A stretch of DNA of 64,000 nucleotides from Arion vulgaris. Its lineage: Eukaryota > Mollusca > Gastropoda > Stylommatophora > Arionidae. This document shows, in pieces, positions 1 to 51,974 of this stretch. Each line of letters opens with the position of its first letter. Position 1 is the first letter of the stretch. The stretch is from assembly GCA_020796225.1 (NCBI GenBank), contig CM036753.1, positions 6,443,001 through 6,507,000 of the forward strand, given 5' to 3'. The notes beneath the pieces are model-generated. The model made no database searches. It had not been told where the DNA came from and saw nothing but the letters and a program-made list of their open reading frames with translations. A program made the position numbers and the translations under genes.

Positions 1-216
1 GGTTAACTGATTTCAAGCCACTTACAGTATTGAGGGTAAGACTTTAAACAAAGTCTAGTGGATAACATAATCAACTAGAGAGTGCATATCAAAGGGAAAC
101 AACTACCATATTATCCAAAGTAGTCATGAATTGTCAACTTAAATAACCATCAGGCGACACTCAACTAACTATCCTTGAATTATAGTAATATTCAGCATGC
201 ATACTATTTGACACAG
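1..216. other. Unassigned flanking sequence
   Basis: AT-rich sequence with no reading frame, terminal repeat or tandem structure that I can recognise. It precedes the first recognisable SINE. Confidence 0.4.
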
Positions 217-450
217 AGAGCCACGATAGTATAGTGGTTAGTGAACTTGCTTATTAGGCGCATGATCCACATTGAAATCTAGTGGGAGTGGAAATATTTT
301 CTAACCGTAACTGCCTTCAGGTTGACCTAGCTTCAACTGGGTACCCAAAAAAAAAAACCTGTGAAGTAAAGGTGGTTGGCGCAATGTAGACCACATCATC
401 CATCGTGGGCCCATGGTCAGTGAAAAATATGGGCCTAACACCTATTCCCC
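217..450 (+). repeat. tRNA-derived SINE, family T1
   Basis: The head at about 217-275 looks like a tRNA gene, with an A-box-like segment (TATAGTGGTTAGTG) followed by a degraded B box. The body matches, in the same order, the reverse complement of 30798-31036, including the segment GTTGACCTAG, a short A run and a block ending in ATATGGGCC. Another copy is at 23190-23680 and a head-only copy at 10190-10285. The tRNA-like head implies past RNA polymerase III transcription. It is a decayed, probably immobile copy. Confidence 0.7.
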
Positions 451-1179
451 AATAAATTTCATGATATGAAAAACATTTCCTTTACTACTATTTCTTTATA
501 CCCTTCAACATCTGCTGTGGTAGATTGGGCACCTATGGGTTTCTCCAGAGTATCTTAAGGTTGGTTCTTCTTTGCGTTCGGTTTTGTATGCTCGTCTAAA
601 CCATGAGATGGGTTGCCTCTATGAAGCTGCATATCAGTTAGAGTTCCTCGAGACTTCCCCATAGCTTGCTCTGTAAGCTTCGTTCATGAGGCCATTTTTC
701 GTTTTGTGGTAAGTTTGATGGACATGACTGCAGGATGTGCTCTAGAGTCTGTGTATCTGTCTGACATGCACACTATGCAGTCTGAGCAGGCTTTATTCTG
801 TGCATGTGATGGTTCAGTCTGCAGTGACCTGTTAGGCGAAAGATTGTTGTGTGCTTTTTCTGTTTTCAAGGTTGGTTAAATAACCAAGTCAAACAGCAAC
901 ACAAATTAGACTCACTGACAATAGAAATATTAGAATGCTAACGCAGCACACACACAAAATGTCATATATCGTGAGGGACAAAGAAGCAATAGATGTGTTA
1001 TGATTATGTGAAACAAGTACCTCTGAAATCAGAGTAAAGTTCGCTTGAATGATGAGGGACAACGATGATAAGTAAGACAAGTCTTCAAGCAAAAATCTGT
1101 AAGAGGTGCCATATAAGAGACCATGTCTATGCCTGAATAATCATAGCAAGCAAATTTAAACAAAACATATATTAGTCCT
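451..1179. other. Unassigned intergenic sequence
   Basis: Short open stretches exist on both strands, but none has recognisable protein features. I see no terminal repeats or tRNA-like heads. This is the distal 3' flank of the SUMO protease gene. Confidence 0.4.
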
Positions 1180-1284
1180 ACAGAAACATATGATAAAACA
1201 TAGGTTCTTTACTACAGAAACATATGATAAAACATAGGTTCTTTACTACAGAAATATATGATAAAACATAGGTTCTTTACTCAA
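1180..1284. repeat. Tandem repeat, about 34-bp unit, 3 copies
   Basis: The unit beginning ACAGAAACATATGATAAAAC and ending in GGTTCTTTACT occurs three times in direct succession with almost no divergence, suggesting a recent local duplication. Confidence 0.85.
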
Positions 1285-1317
1285 ATTGAGCAAGTAAAAG
1301 AACTATTGGCAGTGTGA

Positions 1318-1500
1318 AATCTATTATAGTTGCTATTCTGACATAGACCCTATTATAGACTGGATAGTTGCTATTCTGACATAGACCCTATTATAGACTG
1401 GATAGTTGCTATTCTGACATATAGACCCTATTATAGACTTGATAGTTGCTATTCTGACATATAGACCTTATTATAGACTGGATAGTTGCTATCCTGACAA
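1318..1500. repeat. Tandem repeat, about 38-41-bp unit, about 4.5 copies
   Basis: Units contain GATAGTTGCTATTCTGACAT followed by a block with CCTATTATAGACT. Later copies gain an extra AT, so unit length varies slightly. The array lies 40 bp from the 34-bp tandem repeat but is unrelated to it. Confidence 0.85.
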
Positions 1501-1700
1501 AATAATAATTCATTACAATAAATTTAATATAAGTTTCTTCATCATACTCAAAATTACATTGGGGACTCACAATTGCTAAGGAGTTTGTACACTGACATCT
1601 TCATGAGTAGGAAAGAGATCAGAGCATGCATGGGTATTCGTCGAAGTGTAATGATGATGGTTCTATCAATCCATCATGTCATAATAGACTGTGGAGCATA
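1500..1700. repeat. Unclassified interspersed repeat, copy 1
   Basis: About 190 bp, including GGGACTCACA, GAGTTTGTACACTGACATC and GAAAGAGATCAGAGCATGCA, is repeated at 3957-4345 with high identity. In the second copy it is interrupted by a Penelope-type tail. I cannot assign the repeat to a class. Confidence 0.65.
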
Positions 1701-2137
1701 GGGTCTCAAGTTGTCTTCTACTTTGCTCAGTCTCTGGTCATTTTCGTTATGACTTCCAAGGATAGTCTGCATAATTTGGTTCCTCAAGAAGATTCAGTTT
1801 CTAGGTCTGTTTGGGATGCTCCCTTTTCCATTTCCCTTGCAGTTCCACCACCTATCTAGTGACACTTTAATGTGTCTTCCACAAGGTATGCCAGACACAC
1901 TGTCATTTTCTCCAGAGAGAGTTCCTGGCCTGTCCTTATGAACAGGTCTGTGTTTGCCCCCCTGTCATACCATCTCAGTCTGAGAATCCACCTAAGATAT
2001 TTGTTGATAAAGGTCAAAATATTATTTGTATGAAACTTGATGACTCTCCATCATTAATATTAATCCACCTTTTATTTAAAGCAACCATTATTGACTTGTG
2101 GTCTGTCTATTAATTCATTTGTGTTTGTACATAGGTG
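1701..2137. other. Unassigned sequence
   Basis: There is no recognised gene or repeat boundary. The right edge abuts the tail of a SINE-C copy. Confidence 0.35.
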
Positions 2138-2413
2138 TTTAAAATGTCTTCTTTCTACTTCAAATGCTCCATATTGACCATTTGTTAAACCACTCTTTGT
2201 GATTTGTATGTGATCTGAGCCTAAGAGCGATTGTATGTTGTGCTAGTTATGCACCTACAAGTAGGCCAACACAACCAATTTCTGTGATGCTTTTTATTTA
2301 CTAGGGTAGCTTCCTAGGCCACTACCTTAGTCGCCTCTTTCGACATGCCTTGTAGGTTGCAGTGTTACTATTCTTTGCTCCACTTGCGAGCCCCGGCAAC
2401 CAACTGGCAGATT
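2138..2413 (-). repeat. SINE-C family copy (conserved-core SINE)
   Basis: Read on the minus strand, the element starts with a GC-rich head (GTTGCCGGGGCTCGCAAG), followed by a block with GGAGCAAAGAATAGTAACAC and then a highly conserved core around GAGGCGACTAAGGTAG. Next come CTACCCTAGTAAATAAAAAG, a block with CAGATCACATACAAATCACA, and a purine tail of the AAGAAG type. At least six other copies in the window share this architecture (4768, 16868, 42837, 44410, 60656 and a tail copy at 39536). A diverged subfamily occurs at 31180 and 52701. The head is not an obvious tRNA. Confidence 0.85.
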
Positions 2414-3060
2414 TAAAATGTCAGCTGTTCAGTCTTGTTCACAATTTCAGACAAAGTTGTCTACCACATAAAATACTGGAAGGCAAAATCAATCGAACAT
2501 ACATAGTCCTTTACTGTGGAGACTTGCATGGACATTAAAGGGTTCACATTTATACTGGTCTAATTTTTGAGAGTCTCATCTCTAGTATAATTTTTATTTG
2601 ATGCTTTACAGATTCAACATTTCTTATTGTTGATGCACATTCTGTATTTATTTTGTCTATGTCCTTGTACCAAGTATGTCTTTACTCAGTTCTAGTTTAG
2701 TATAGAAAATATTTCATCCATTGTCTACTACATCTCATTTCTTTCTTAGCCTAAATTAGATAAGTCTAACTCTAAAGTATTACAATCAATGGTAGCATTT
2801 CAGAATGTATAAAAATCTGCAGTCATAGTTTATTTTTTTTTTTTTTTTTTAAAACATGGGAGTTGTTGAGTGTGAATGCTACAGTACAATTAGAAGACAT
2901 GATACAAAATATTATGAATTATCATGAGAATGTGAAAACAAGCAAAATTAGCGGATAAAAATAAGAATATGGTTAGCAATTAACATGAGAAAAGCAATGA
3001 ACTGAACTAAAGTAATTAAAAAGGGGTCTAATGCAGAAGGACTGACTACATTGCACATTG
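2414..3060. other. Unassigned intergenic sequence with a poly-T run
   Basis: The stretch contains an 18-base T run at about 2833-2850 and otherwise AT-rich unique sequence. No coding signal is visible. Confidence 0.35.
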
Positions 3061-3262
3061 TTTTACCCCATATGGCTTGAGCCCTCTCCGCAGGAATGAC
3101 ACGCCACCTGCCGAGAGTATTGCACAAAGTATGAACTCTGTAGCTCCAGCAACAATCCTAGGGTCTCTAGAAAAATACACACGCAGTCCAGATTCTGACC
3201 TACAACTTTCAGAACGTACGGCAAAGACTTAGCCACATAGACCCCCCCAACTACTACTACTC
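3061..3262 (-). repeat. tRNA-derived SINE, family T2
   Basis: On the minus strand the head reads GGGGTCTATGTGGCTAAG, with a B-box-like GTAGGTCAGAATCTGGAC further in. The body includes CACCTGCCGAGAGTATTG and ends with a block read as CCATATGG. Related copies lie at 6640-6846 (-), 3855-3960 (-), 4345-4460 (-), 13480-13600 (-) and 42165-42300 (+). The head abuts the tail of an RTE-like LINE 3' end, so the two sit tail to head in the same orientation. Confidence 0.75.
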
Positions 3263-3475
3263 TCTTTGCCTTTTTAACCCGGATTGGAGCATAGGCCCTC
3301 AACCAACTCATGCCAAGTCTTCCCATCTCTAGCTATCTTATTTATATTGTTGATCTCTGCCTCCAAATCTTCTCTCCAAGTATTTCTCTGCCTCCTCTTC
3401 TTTCACTGTTCCTGCAGGTTCCAGGAAAGAACCCTTCTTGTTATATTCCCCTCAGGTTTCAACTACCACTAAAGT
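3263..3475 (-). mobile_element. RTE-like LINE, 5'-truncated 3' end
   Basis: The minus strand encodes a degraded C-terminal end of a LINE polyprotein with the pattern TW-E-LEAEI--I---RDGKTWHEL, ending near LRAYAPIRVKKAKR. The same end occurs at 36304-36489 in the long LINE copy and at 46570-47100 and 63842-64000. The tail is a simple AGTAGTAG run, as expected for target-primed reverse transcription. Only the last 200 bp remain. Confidence 0.75.
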
Positions 3476-3854
3476 AATTAATGATAAGCAGAGTTAGGCA
3501 AAGGCACAAACAACACCATATAAATTACAAGAGCAGTATCTATACAGAGGCAGTAGAAGGATAAGAACATTCATATATGTGTTTGTATTGCAGACTACAC
3601 CAACATCATTTTACATGGTGAAATACAAGAAACATCAAATTATAAAAAGTTTAAATACTGATAGCAAAGACCTGAGAATAATAAATGTCATGTATTGATA
3701 ACAAACAGCAGCTATACAAACTTGCACCAAAATATGACAGTCAAGCAGATGAAGCAGGCAAATAAAGCAGAATGTGTTCTATCTACTGTTTTATTCTTTG
3801 TGGAAAAAGATCCCTTTTAGCTATTGTGAATTTTCAGTAAGGTGTGTACTAAAA
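3476..3854. other. Unassigned sequence
   Basis: AT-rich sequence without recognisable coding or repeat structure. Confidence 0.3.
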
Positions 3855-3956
3855 ATCCTTGGGTCTCTGGAAAATAAATGCACTCGTAAACAGAACGGCA
3901 CGGTTCAGATTCAAACCCACCTTTAGAGCGCAAGGCAAATGCACACTTAGCCATCA
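3855..3956 (-). repeat. SINE T2 head fragment
   Basis: A minus-strand copy of the T2 tRNA-like head and the adjoining segment (B-box-like GGTTTGAATC, then CGTGCCGTTCTG). It is nearly duplicated at 4345-4460, where it follows the same short sequence CTAAAAATCCTTGGGTCTCT. Confidence 0.7.
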
Positions 3957-4013
3957 CCATCATTAATTATAATAAATTTAATACACATTTTCATCATATT
4001 CAACATTGCATCA

Positions 4014-4201
4014 CACGTAATTACAAAGTACTGTAGTTTTACAAAAACAATGACAAAATACAGCAACGTTTCGACCAACAAGGCCTTTATCAAGCAAACG
4101 AACAAATAGGAGTGACAAATTAAAATGAAACACAAATGGACTTTGTAATTACGTGTTTTGCCAATCAAATAGTTTTACTGCAGTTCCATATATATATACT
4201 G
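4014..4201 (-). mobile_element. Penelope-like element tail, solo insertion
   Basis: The minus strand contains the tail motif of this Penelope-like family (CTTGATAAAGGCCTTGTTGG, then TCGAAACGTTGCTGTATTTTG), as at 56560-56645. The insertion is flanked by a 12-bp direct duplication, AACATTGCATCA, at 4002-4013 and 4202-4213. It interrupts the unclassified repeat also found at 1500-1700. Only the tail is present, so this is a strongly 5'-truncated copy. Confidence 0.85.
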
Positions 4202-4344
4202 AACATTGCATCAGGGACTCACACAATTGCTAATGAGTTTGTACACTGTCACCTTCATATGTAGGAAAGAGATCAGAGCACGCATGGATATTCATCAAAG
4301 TGTAATGATGATAGTCCTATCGATCCATTATGTCATAACAGGTG
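4202..4344. repeat. Unclassified interspersed repeat, copy 2 (right part)
   Basis: It matches 1555-1690 almost base for base. Its left part is at 3957-4013, on the other side of the Penelope tail. Confidence 0.65.
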
Positions 4345-4460
4345 TTTACTAAAAATCCTTGGGTCTCTGGAAAAAATGCACTCATAAACAGAACGGCACG
4401 GTTCAGATTCGAACCCACCTTTGGAGCGCAATGCAAATACTTAAGCACTCAGCCACAGAT
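4345..4460 (-). repeat. SINE T2 head fragment
   Basis: A near-duplicate of 3855-3956 in the same orientation, including the B-box-like segment GGTTCGAATC on the minus strand. Confidence 0.7.
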
Positions 4461-4544
4461 AACCACAACCAAGTTGTTACGCCAACACAGGGATATCAAG
4501 TAAAAGCAGTCCACACAGAAGGTAGACATTAGAGGTGATGAAAA

Positions 4545-4642
4545 ACACCATTTATGAAGCGCACACAAAAGTCCATTCTAGAAATCTCTTCTTATCCTGG
4601 AGTTGAGTCAAAACAGAACTAGAGAAAAGAAGAAGAAAGATG
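4545..4642 (+). mobile_element. LINE 3' tail, same family as 44735-45690
   Basis: The sequence beginning GAAGCGCACACAA and ending in an AGAAGAAGAAAG tail parallels the end of the LINE copy at 45610-45690, which begins GATGCGCACACAAG. No coding part remains. Confidence 0.6.
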
Positions 4643-4767
4643 ATAAGTTGTCCATTTTTGTTTACATATCTTGACTGTTTTTACTGAACAAGACAATATC
4701 ATCTTAAAAATTCAATAGATAAAATAGTGGTAACAAAATAGACTGAGTCTTCAGTCAAACTAGCAAG

Positions 4768-5012
4768 AATTTCTTCTTCGAACGCTCCATATTTGAACAC
4801 TTGTTAAAACACTCTTTGTGATTTGTATGTGATCTGAGTCTAAGATATACTGCACGTTGTGCCAGTTATGCGCCGACAATTAGGCCTGCACATCCGATTT
4901 CTGTGACACTTTTTATTTAATAGGGTAGCTTCCATATGCCCCTACCTTAGTTGCCTTGTAGGTCGCAGTGTTACTATTCTTTTCTCCCCTTGTGAGCCAC
5001 GACAACACACGA
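4768..5012 (-). repeat. SINE-C family copy
   Basis: The tail (GTTCGAAGAAGAA), the CAGATCACATACAAATCACA block and the core are recognisable on the minus strand. About 10 bp of the core are missing compared with the other copies. It ends at the CGGGGCTC-like head near 5005. Confidence 0.8.
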
Positions 5013-5399
5013 GTAAGCAAGAATTTGAAAGTGATTGGTCATATTTGAGAAACAAAATTCACAAAAAAACATCAGAATGAATGAAAAGTTCCTGAAACAA
5101 ATTAATGGATTGAAGTACCTGAGAATCTCAATTAGGGATGAAATTCAAAGTGAAGAGATAGACACAGAACTAAGTCCAAGGATATAGTACAAGTTGCATA
5201 AATGTGTAAATATGAAAGGGTAGGTCTTGTGACACGGATGTCTGATAATATGTGGACAAGTAACATGTTCTGGTGTCCATATGACTATAAGACCATGTGA
5301 CTGCCTACTCACAAGATAACTTGAAAGTGAACCGTGAGACTGGGATGTACAATATAAGCTAAAGATCAGGGGTAGCTTGTGGCTTCATCGTATGTGATG

Positions 5400-5625
5400 G
5401 TCTTCTCATTTCCATTCATTCGCTTGAAATATTGTATATATTCAACATTGTCTCTGTCTAAACTTCATTGTCGTTTGTATCTCACACAGAGGTCTGTGTA
5501 GTATCCAGTGTTGTTTCATTAGGCTAGTGAGTTTGCCTCAGTATATCATATTCACGGCCATATTTAATTATATGCTCTGTAGTCTCATGTACCTGTCCAA
5601 ATGGCTGAATTGTCAATCTTGAATC
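5400..5625 (-). mobile_element. Degraded LINE fragment
   Basis: This segment and 29930-30150 share blocks such as CAGAGGTCT-TGT, GTATATCATATTCA and GAATTGTCAATCTTGAA. On the minus strand the shared region reads like a reverse transcriptase thumb region (TLERKPYRPLSEL in the other copy). The reading frame is destroyed. Confidence 0.4.
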
Positions 5626-5754
5626 TTTGAAACAAAGTACTAGAGACAAATTCTTAGAATGCCCTGGACAGAGAAGATAAAAAATATAGACATCCTTGGT
5701 TACTGCACGTAATACCGCTTTTAGGCGATGTAATACAGAAAAGACATGAGTCTA

Positions 5755-5965
5755 GAGGAATTTAATGGTCGCATGGCTAGTGCAGTCACAGCGAAACTGT
5801 TCAGGTTAGAATTTTTCTTTTATGTCCCCAACAGAAAAAATCCTTGGCCTTACTTTGGATTGAACACAGGTCTCCCGAATTGGAGCCACGCTCTAATCCA
5901 TTTGGCCAGATGCTCCTCTGGTTATTGGTTGCTAAACCGACATCATTACAGGTACAACGGGTAAC
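5755..5965 (-). repeat. tRNA-derived SINE, family T3
   Basis: On the minus strand the head reads GGAGCATCTGGCCAAATGG, followed by a B-box-like GTGTTCAATCC. The same body and head occur at 41660-41870. A LINE end in plus orientation starts directly after it. Confidence 0.65.
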
Positions 5966-5984
5966 TCCAAACTTCTTAAATCGC

Positions 5985-6360
5985 TGGATCAATTCAACAT
6001 CTTTTTAGTGTCTTCATCCCATGGGGCAGTCGTGAGCAGACCAAAGAACATCCTCTTACCCTTCTTCAACTTCCCAACAATCAATACTGAAATCAGAGAA
6101 ATATCTGGCCAACCACTAGTAACAACTGTTATAAGAAAGAAAATTTCAAGATATGTTGGGCATACTCTGAGAAGAAATGGTAACAGAATCACAATACAGG
6201 CATTAATGTAGGAGGCAAAGGGTTCAAAAAAGAAAGGACACCTAAGGGAAAAATTGCAACGAATTTTACTGAATCAAGAAATATCAAACTCAATTCTATA
6301 AAAGAGATTGAATGAGTTGGAATGGAGAAATTGCTTGCAGGCCCTATGCAACGTATAACC
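5985..6360 (+). mobile_element. RTE-like LINE 3' fragment
   Basis: The translation contains EIREISGQPLVTTVIRKKI and then RYVGHTLRRNGNRIT-QAL, a typical RTE-type carboxyl end (R-W-GH-LRR----T-QAL). It is nearly identical to 17680-17870, which belongs to the longer copy at 16400-17880. Frames are broken and the 5' part is missing. Confidence 0.75.
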
Positions 6361-6639
6361 ATACAAGACGAATATAAGTAGATAATAATTCTCATTTTAT
6401 ACACATTTCACCATTGTAAAAGACAGGAGATCAGTGATGCAGACTGATACCAGGGCAACCTCTTAAAGATGGAGTAGGGTCTTTACTCTGGTTACCTGAT
6501 CTTTCATCTCACTGACTGCATCTTATGCCATCATGATCCTGGTTGTAGAGCTTGTTCACTAATAGTTGATGTCTAAACTAAAATGTATAAAAAGGGTCTA
6601 AAACCAAAAGATTTGACTTCAATGCGCTGGGCTTTAGTT
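6361..6639. other. Unassigned sequence
   Basis: No feature recognised. Confidence 0.3.
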
Positions 6640-6846
6640 ACCCTATATGGCTCAGCCCCTCACCGTAGAAATGGCATGCCACCTGCCGAGTGTATTGCAC
6701 AAAGCATGAACTCCATAGCTCCTGCAACAATCATAGGGGTCTCTGGAAAAAATGAACTTGTGAACAGAAAGGTGCGGTCCTGATTCAAACCTACAACCTT
6801 CTGAACACAAGGCGAAGGCGTAACCCCTTAGCCAGAGACCCCTTAA
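6640..6846 (-). repeat. tRNA-derived SINE, family T2
   Basis: The best preserved T2 copy. On the minus strand, GGGGTCTCTGGCTAAGGGG is the A-box end and GTAGGTTTGAATCAGGACC holds the B box. The body then has GTTCATTTTTTCCAGAGACC, CACTCGGCAGGTGGC and CCATATAGGG. It corresponds to 3061-3262. Confidence 0.75.
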
Positions 6847-7139
6847 AATGTATATACAACAACTCTCCCATGATATCCAGTTTTTAATGTATATGCATGA
6901 CCAACTAATCAAATATTGTTTAAAAGGTTGGTCTACAAAAGAGAGAAGCAGAGAGCTATCCACACTAATATTAAATGTTATGAAACCGTATGCAATACTG
7001 ATCAAGTGTAACATCTATTCAACAATGCAATGTACTATGTGCACAGAAACTGACATGAGAAGCTGGAAAACAGAATTTCGAGCTTGGTGGTGTAAATTTA
7101 CATAGTAGAACGAGTCACACTTTGCGAATACAACAATTA

Positions 7140-7695
7140 AGCAATTGTTGGAAAGAAAAGGATGATAGAGAGATATGGAAAAAATAAGATTTTGAATGTT
7201 CAGTGTGGATTCCATCTCACTGGCATTGCAGGCAATGAGAGTGCCGATGTCTTAGCTAAGGAGGGCAGTGCCAAAGAGCAAATTTACCAACACGTCTTTT
7301 CAAGAGGTCAAAATGCTCATACAAAGAAAATCTGCAGTAGACTGGAAGACAAACACTGGATACGATTATAGAAAAGACTTCCTCAAAGACTTAAGCAAAA
7401 CAGACCAGGTCATTATATTTCGACTACACACCAGACACTGCAGACTCAACAAACACTTATATAGACTAGGAATAAGTCAAATGGCTCTCTGCCAGTGTCA
7501 GCAGGCGGAACAGACACCAGAGCATGTCCTGCAAGACTGTCCTCTCCTGGGGGAGCTGAGAAGCAACATGTGGCCACACCCAGTCGACCTGAAAACTAAG
7601 CTTTGGGAAACCTGACAGACCTGAAGCTGGCTGCCCAGTTTGTGGTCCACAATAAATTAAGCGCATGACCAGAGATCGCTGAAGAAGAAGAATGT
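7140..7695 (+). mobile_element. LINE 3' end with RNase H domain (copy 1)
   Basis: The first part encodes the end of an RNase H domain (GIAGNESADVLAKEGSAKEQ). After a frameshift near 7300 comes the C-terminal zinc-knuckle-like module (FRLHTRHCRLNKHLYRLG, then CQCQQAEQTPEHVLQDCP). RNase H removes RNA from the RNA/DNA hybrid in LINEs of the I, Loa, R1 and Tad type, and this module typically ends ORF2 in those clades. The copy ends in a GAAGAAGAAG tail. The upstream reverse transcriptase is absent. Related copies lie at 14560, 24000, 32760, 48600, 57561 and 58850. Confidence 0.85.
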
Positions 7696-7899
7696 TCAGT
7701 ATTATAGTTACATGAAAAGACTTGACACTGGCAGAATCAATGTTGGTGCACTCAGCATCCTCGCCCCACCCCTCCTATAGGTATTCAGTTCCTTCAATCT
7801 TGATGAAAGTTCAAACATCATATCACTTAACACAGTAGCTCCAGTAACTATCTCAAACATTTCTTCCACAACTCATTGGGTATCCTAGTATCCTATTTC

Positions 7900-8590
7900 C
7901 TTCTACGCTTCATTGAGGGGTAACCTTACAAAGTCTTCAAAAACACCTAATTAGATTCTGTTCCTCCCTTGAGACAAACCCACTATACTCTCTTATTCTC
8001 TGTACCATGCATGAGTCACTTCAACTACAGTCTCTGTACCACTCTTAAGACACATCCACTATGCTCTCTGTACCGCTCTTGAGACACACCTATTATACTC
8101 TGTACCACTCTTGAGACACACCCACTATACTCTGTACCACTCGAGACACACGCATTACTTTGTCCCACACCCATTATACTCTCTGTACCACTCGAGACAC
8201 TCCAACTAGTCTCTATACCACTCTTGAGACACACCCACTATACTCTCTGTACCACTCTTGAGACACACCCACTATACTCTCTGTACCACTCTTGAGACAC
8301 ATCCACTATACTCTGTACCACTCCAACTACACCCTCGGTACCCCTCTTGAGACACACTCACAATACTCTGTACCACTCTTGAGACACACACACTACTGTC
8401 CCACTCCACTCTCTCTACAACTCTTGAGGCACACCCACTATACTCTCTGTATCACTCTTGAGACACACACACTACTCTCTCTGCACATCTACTGGTGGAC
8501 ACAAACACCCTGCCTGTACCTCTTTTTTGAGATATATGCAAACACTCTACTATGTACCTGTTTTGAAAGACACAAACACTCCACTATACT
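7900..8590. repeat. Minisatellite, diverged 28-34-bp units
   Basis: Irregular repeats of a unit like CTCTGTACCACTCTTGAGAC followed by ACACCCACTATACT. Copies differ in length and contain substitutions and losses. The array grades into the homogeneous 41-bp array on its right and looks like the older, decayed side of the same array. Confidence 0.85.
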
Positions 8591-9345
8591 CTCTGTATCT
8601 CTTCTGAGAGACACGGGCATCACACTATACTCTGCATCTCTTCTGAGAGACACGGGCATCGCACTATACGCTCTGTATCTCTTCTGAGAGACACGGGCAT
8701 CACACTATACTCTCTGTATCTCTTCTGAGAGACACGGGCATCACACTATACTCTCTGTATCTCTTCTGAGAGACACGGGCATCGCACTATACTCTCTGTA
8801 TCTCTTCTGAGAGACACGGGAATCACACTATACTCTCTGTATCTCTTCTGAGAGACACGGGAATCACACTATACTCTCTGTATCTCTTCTGAGAGACACG
8901 GGCATCACACTATACTCTCTGTATCTCTTCTGAGAGACACGGGCATCACACTATACTCTTTGTATCTCTTCTGAGAGACACGGGCATCGCACTATACTCT
9001 CTGTATCTCTTCTGAGAGACACGGGCATCACACTATACTCTCTGTATCTCTTCTGAGAGACACGGGAATCACACTATACTCTCTGTATCTCTTCTGAGAG
9101 ACACGGGCATCACACTATACTCTCTGTATCTCTTCTGAGAGACACGGGCATCACACTATACTCTTTGTATCTCTTCTGAGAGACATGGGAATCACACTAT
9201 ACTCTTTGTATCTCTTCTGAGAGACATGGGAATCACACTATACTCTCTGTATCTCTTCTGAGAGACACGGGCATCACACTATACTCTCTGTATCTCTACT
9301 GAGAGACACGGGAATCGCACTATACTCTCTGTACCTCTTTTGAGA
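8591..9345. repeat. Minisatellite, 41-bp unit, about 18 copies
   Basis: The unit starts TCTCTGTATCTCTTCTGAGA, continues GACACGGGCATCACACTATAC, and repeats about 18 times with 1-3 changes per copy (for example GGCATCGCAC or GGAATCACAC). Each unit carries a small palindrome-like TCTGAGAGA. The homogeneity suggests recent expansion. It lies outside any recognised gene. Confidence 0.95.
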
Positions 9346-9499
9346 TACACACACTCCTTTTGAGCAGAACACTCAACTTTACTCTGTAAATTTTTCTAAA
9401 GACGTGCAACTCTTTTAAGAGACAAGCATCTTTTTGTAAGAAAACATGCACCTCCCTATTCCCACTGCACTTTTTCTGTTAGACTCAAGCACTCCACAA

Positions 9500-9960
9500 G
9501 AATTTGAATGGAAAAATGGTAGCTGCAGTCATGAATATAACACCAAAAAGCAATTGTATGAAATGAAACTGATAGGAAACAAAGATCCAAGAGCATGCAT
9601 ATTCTCAGGAGCAATGTATGGGTGTGAAGCATGGACACATAACGGCAGTGGAAAAAGCATATGTGAACTTAGAATATAATTGTTACAGAAGAGTGTATAT
9701 CATGGACAGAGACAAGAACAAATAGATCTATCCAAAAAGAACCTAAATTCAAGGAATTGAAGTATTGTGGACATATAAAAACACATGAAGTGTTGGAAAA
9801 GACATTTATGAAGGAGGCATCCAGGCAAAGAGAAGAAGAAAACAGAGAAGATGAATTCAGGGTGTAACATGATTTGAGCATGATGGCTGCAGAGGCATTA
9901 CATCTGGCATGTGTGAGAAATTCCAAAGGACTTTATAAAGTTCTGCTCATGACAAGCTGA
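9500..9960 (+). mobile_element. Degraded LINE 3' end (family with the HIKRHE motif)
   Basis: Translation in shifting frames gives MYGCEAWTHNGSGKSI, a reverse transcriptase C-terminal segment of the YG-E-W type. It is followed by degraded text matching 12240-12580 (GHIKRH-GLEK, RRWIQNVTDGLNMTAAEA, KFCSGQA). Copies on the minus strand lie at 61395-61790 and 62345-62560. It is decayed and non-functional. Confidence 0.7.
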
Positions 9961-10189
9961 GAATCATCGTACTGTTGAGGTGCAGAAAAAGTGAGCTGCG
10001 CAAAAAGATGGAACACAAAACACCCCCACGTCCAACCTTGATCATGTATGCCGTACCTATGGTAGGGGATTGTGTTCCAGAATTGAACTCTATAGTCACC
10101 TCACACACACTGAGGCTGTTGTCATCATTGCTTACAGTGGATGGCTATTACATTACAATACGCAACTGAGATTAATAACCATTTGTAGT

Positions 10190-10285
10190 TGGAAAAATTC
10201 CTCCTCAACTGAGGATTGAACCGAAACCTCCCATCTAGGAAACAAGTGCACTAACTACTGTGCTATCGTGACTCTCTTCGGAGGA
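10190..10285 (-). repeat. SINE T1 head fragment
   Basis: The minus strand reads GAGAGTCACGATAGCACAG, TAGTTAGTGCACTTG and then a B-box-like GGTTCAATCC. It matches the head at 217-290. The SINE body is missing. Confidence 0.7.
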
Positions 10286-10368
10286 ATGTGTATGGGGGCA
10301 ACAACATGATTAAGAATCCTTTGTGTATTGACAAACAATATCAACACGACATATCTTGTTTTCTTTAG

Positions 10369-10374
10369 TTTATT
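10369..10374 (-). promoter_or_regulatory. Candidate polyadenylation signal of the SUMO protease gene
   Basis: AATAAA on the minus strand, 311 bases downstream of the protease stop codon. It is the first clear hexamer I noted 3' of the stop. Its use is inferred and untested, and the region 10375-10684 would be 3' UTR. Confidence 0.35.
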
Positions 10375-10684
10375 AACAGAGAATTGTATAGTATCTGTAT
10401 CTATCCCCTGCCAGTCTCCTTATTGTGCATCTGTCACTCTTTTATCTTTCTCTTCATCCTCACATATATCTCACAAACAATAATCAGATGAAAAAGTAGT
10501 AGCAATATATATACAAATATATGACACAATGTGCAGTATTCACTTCACATATAATAATAAAAGTTACCAGAATTATAGTACACACAAGAGACTGTACACT
10601 GTTTGTATATTAACAAGTAGCAACAAACATGATGAAAATTGTGATGAAAAATGAAACCAATAAAGGCGGATGTTAAACTTGTGG

Positions 10685-51974
<41,290 letters not shown>

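Noticed and set aside
217..300. Functional tRNA gene
   Set aside because: The A and B boxes are recognisable but the stems do not pair and the sequence continues into a repeated SINE body. The same holds for the heads at 6846, 16378, 22130, 30798-31036 and 42634.
8025..8687. Open frames across the minisatellite, on both strands
   Set aside because: A repeat unit without stop codons yields long frames. There is no start context, splice site or domain.
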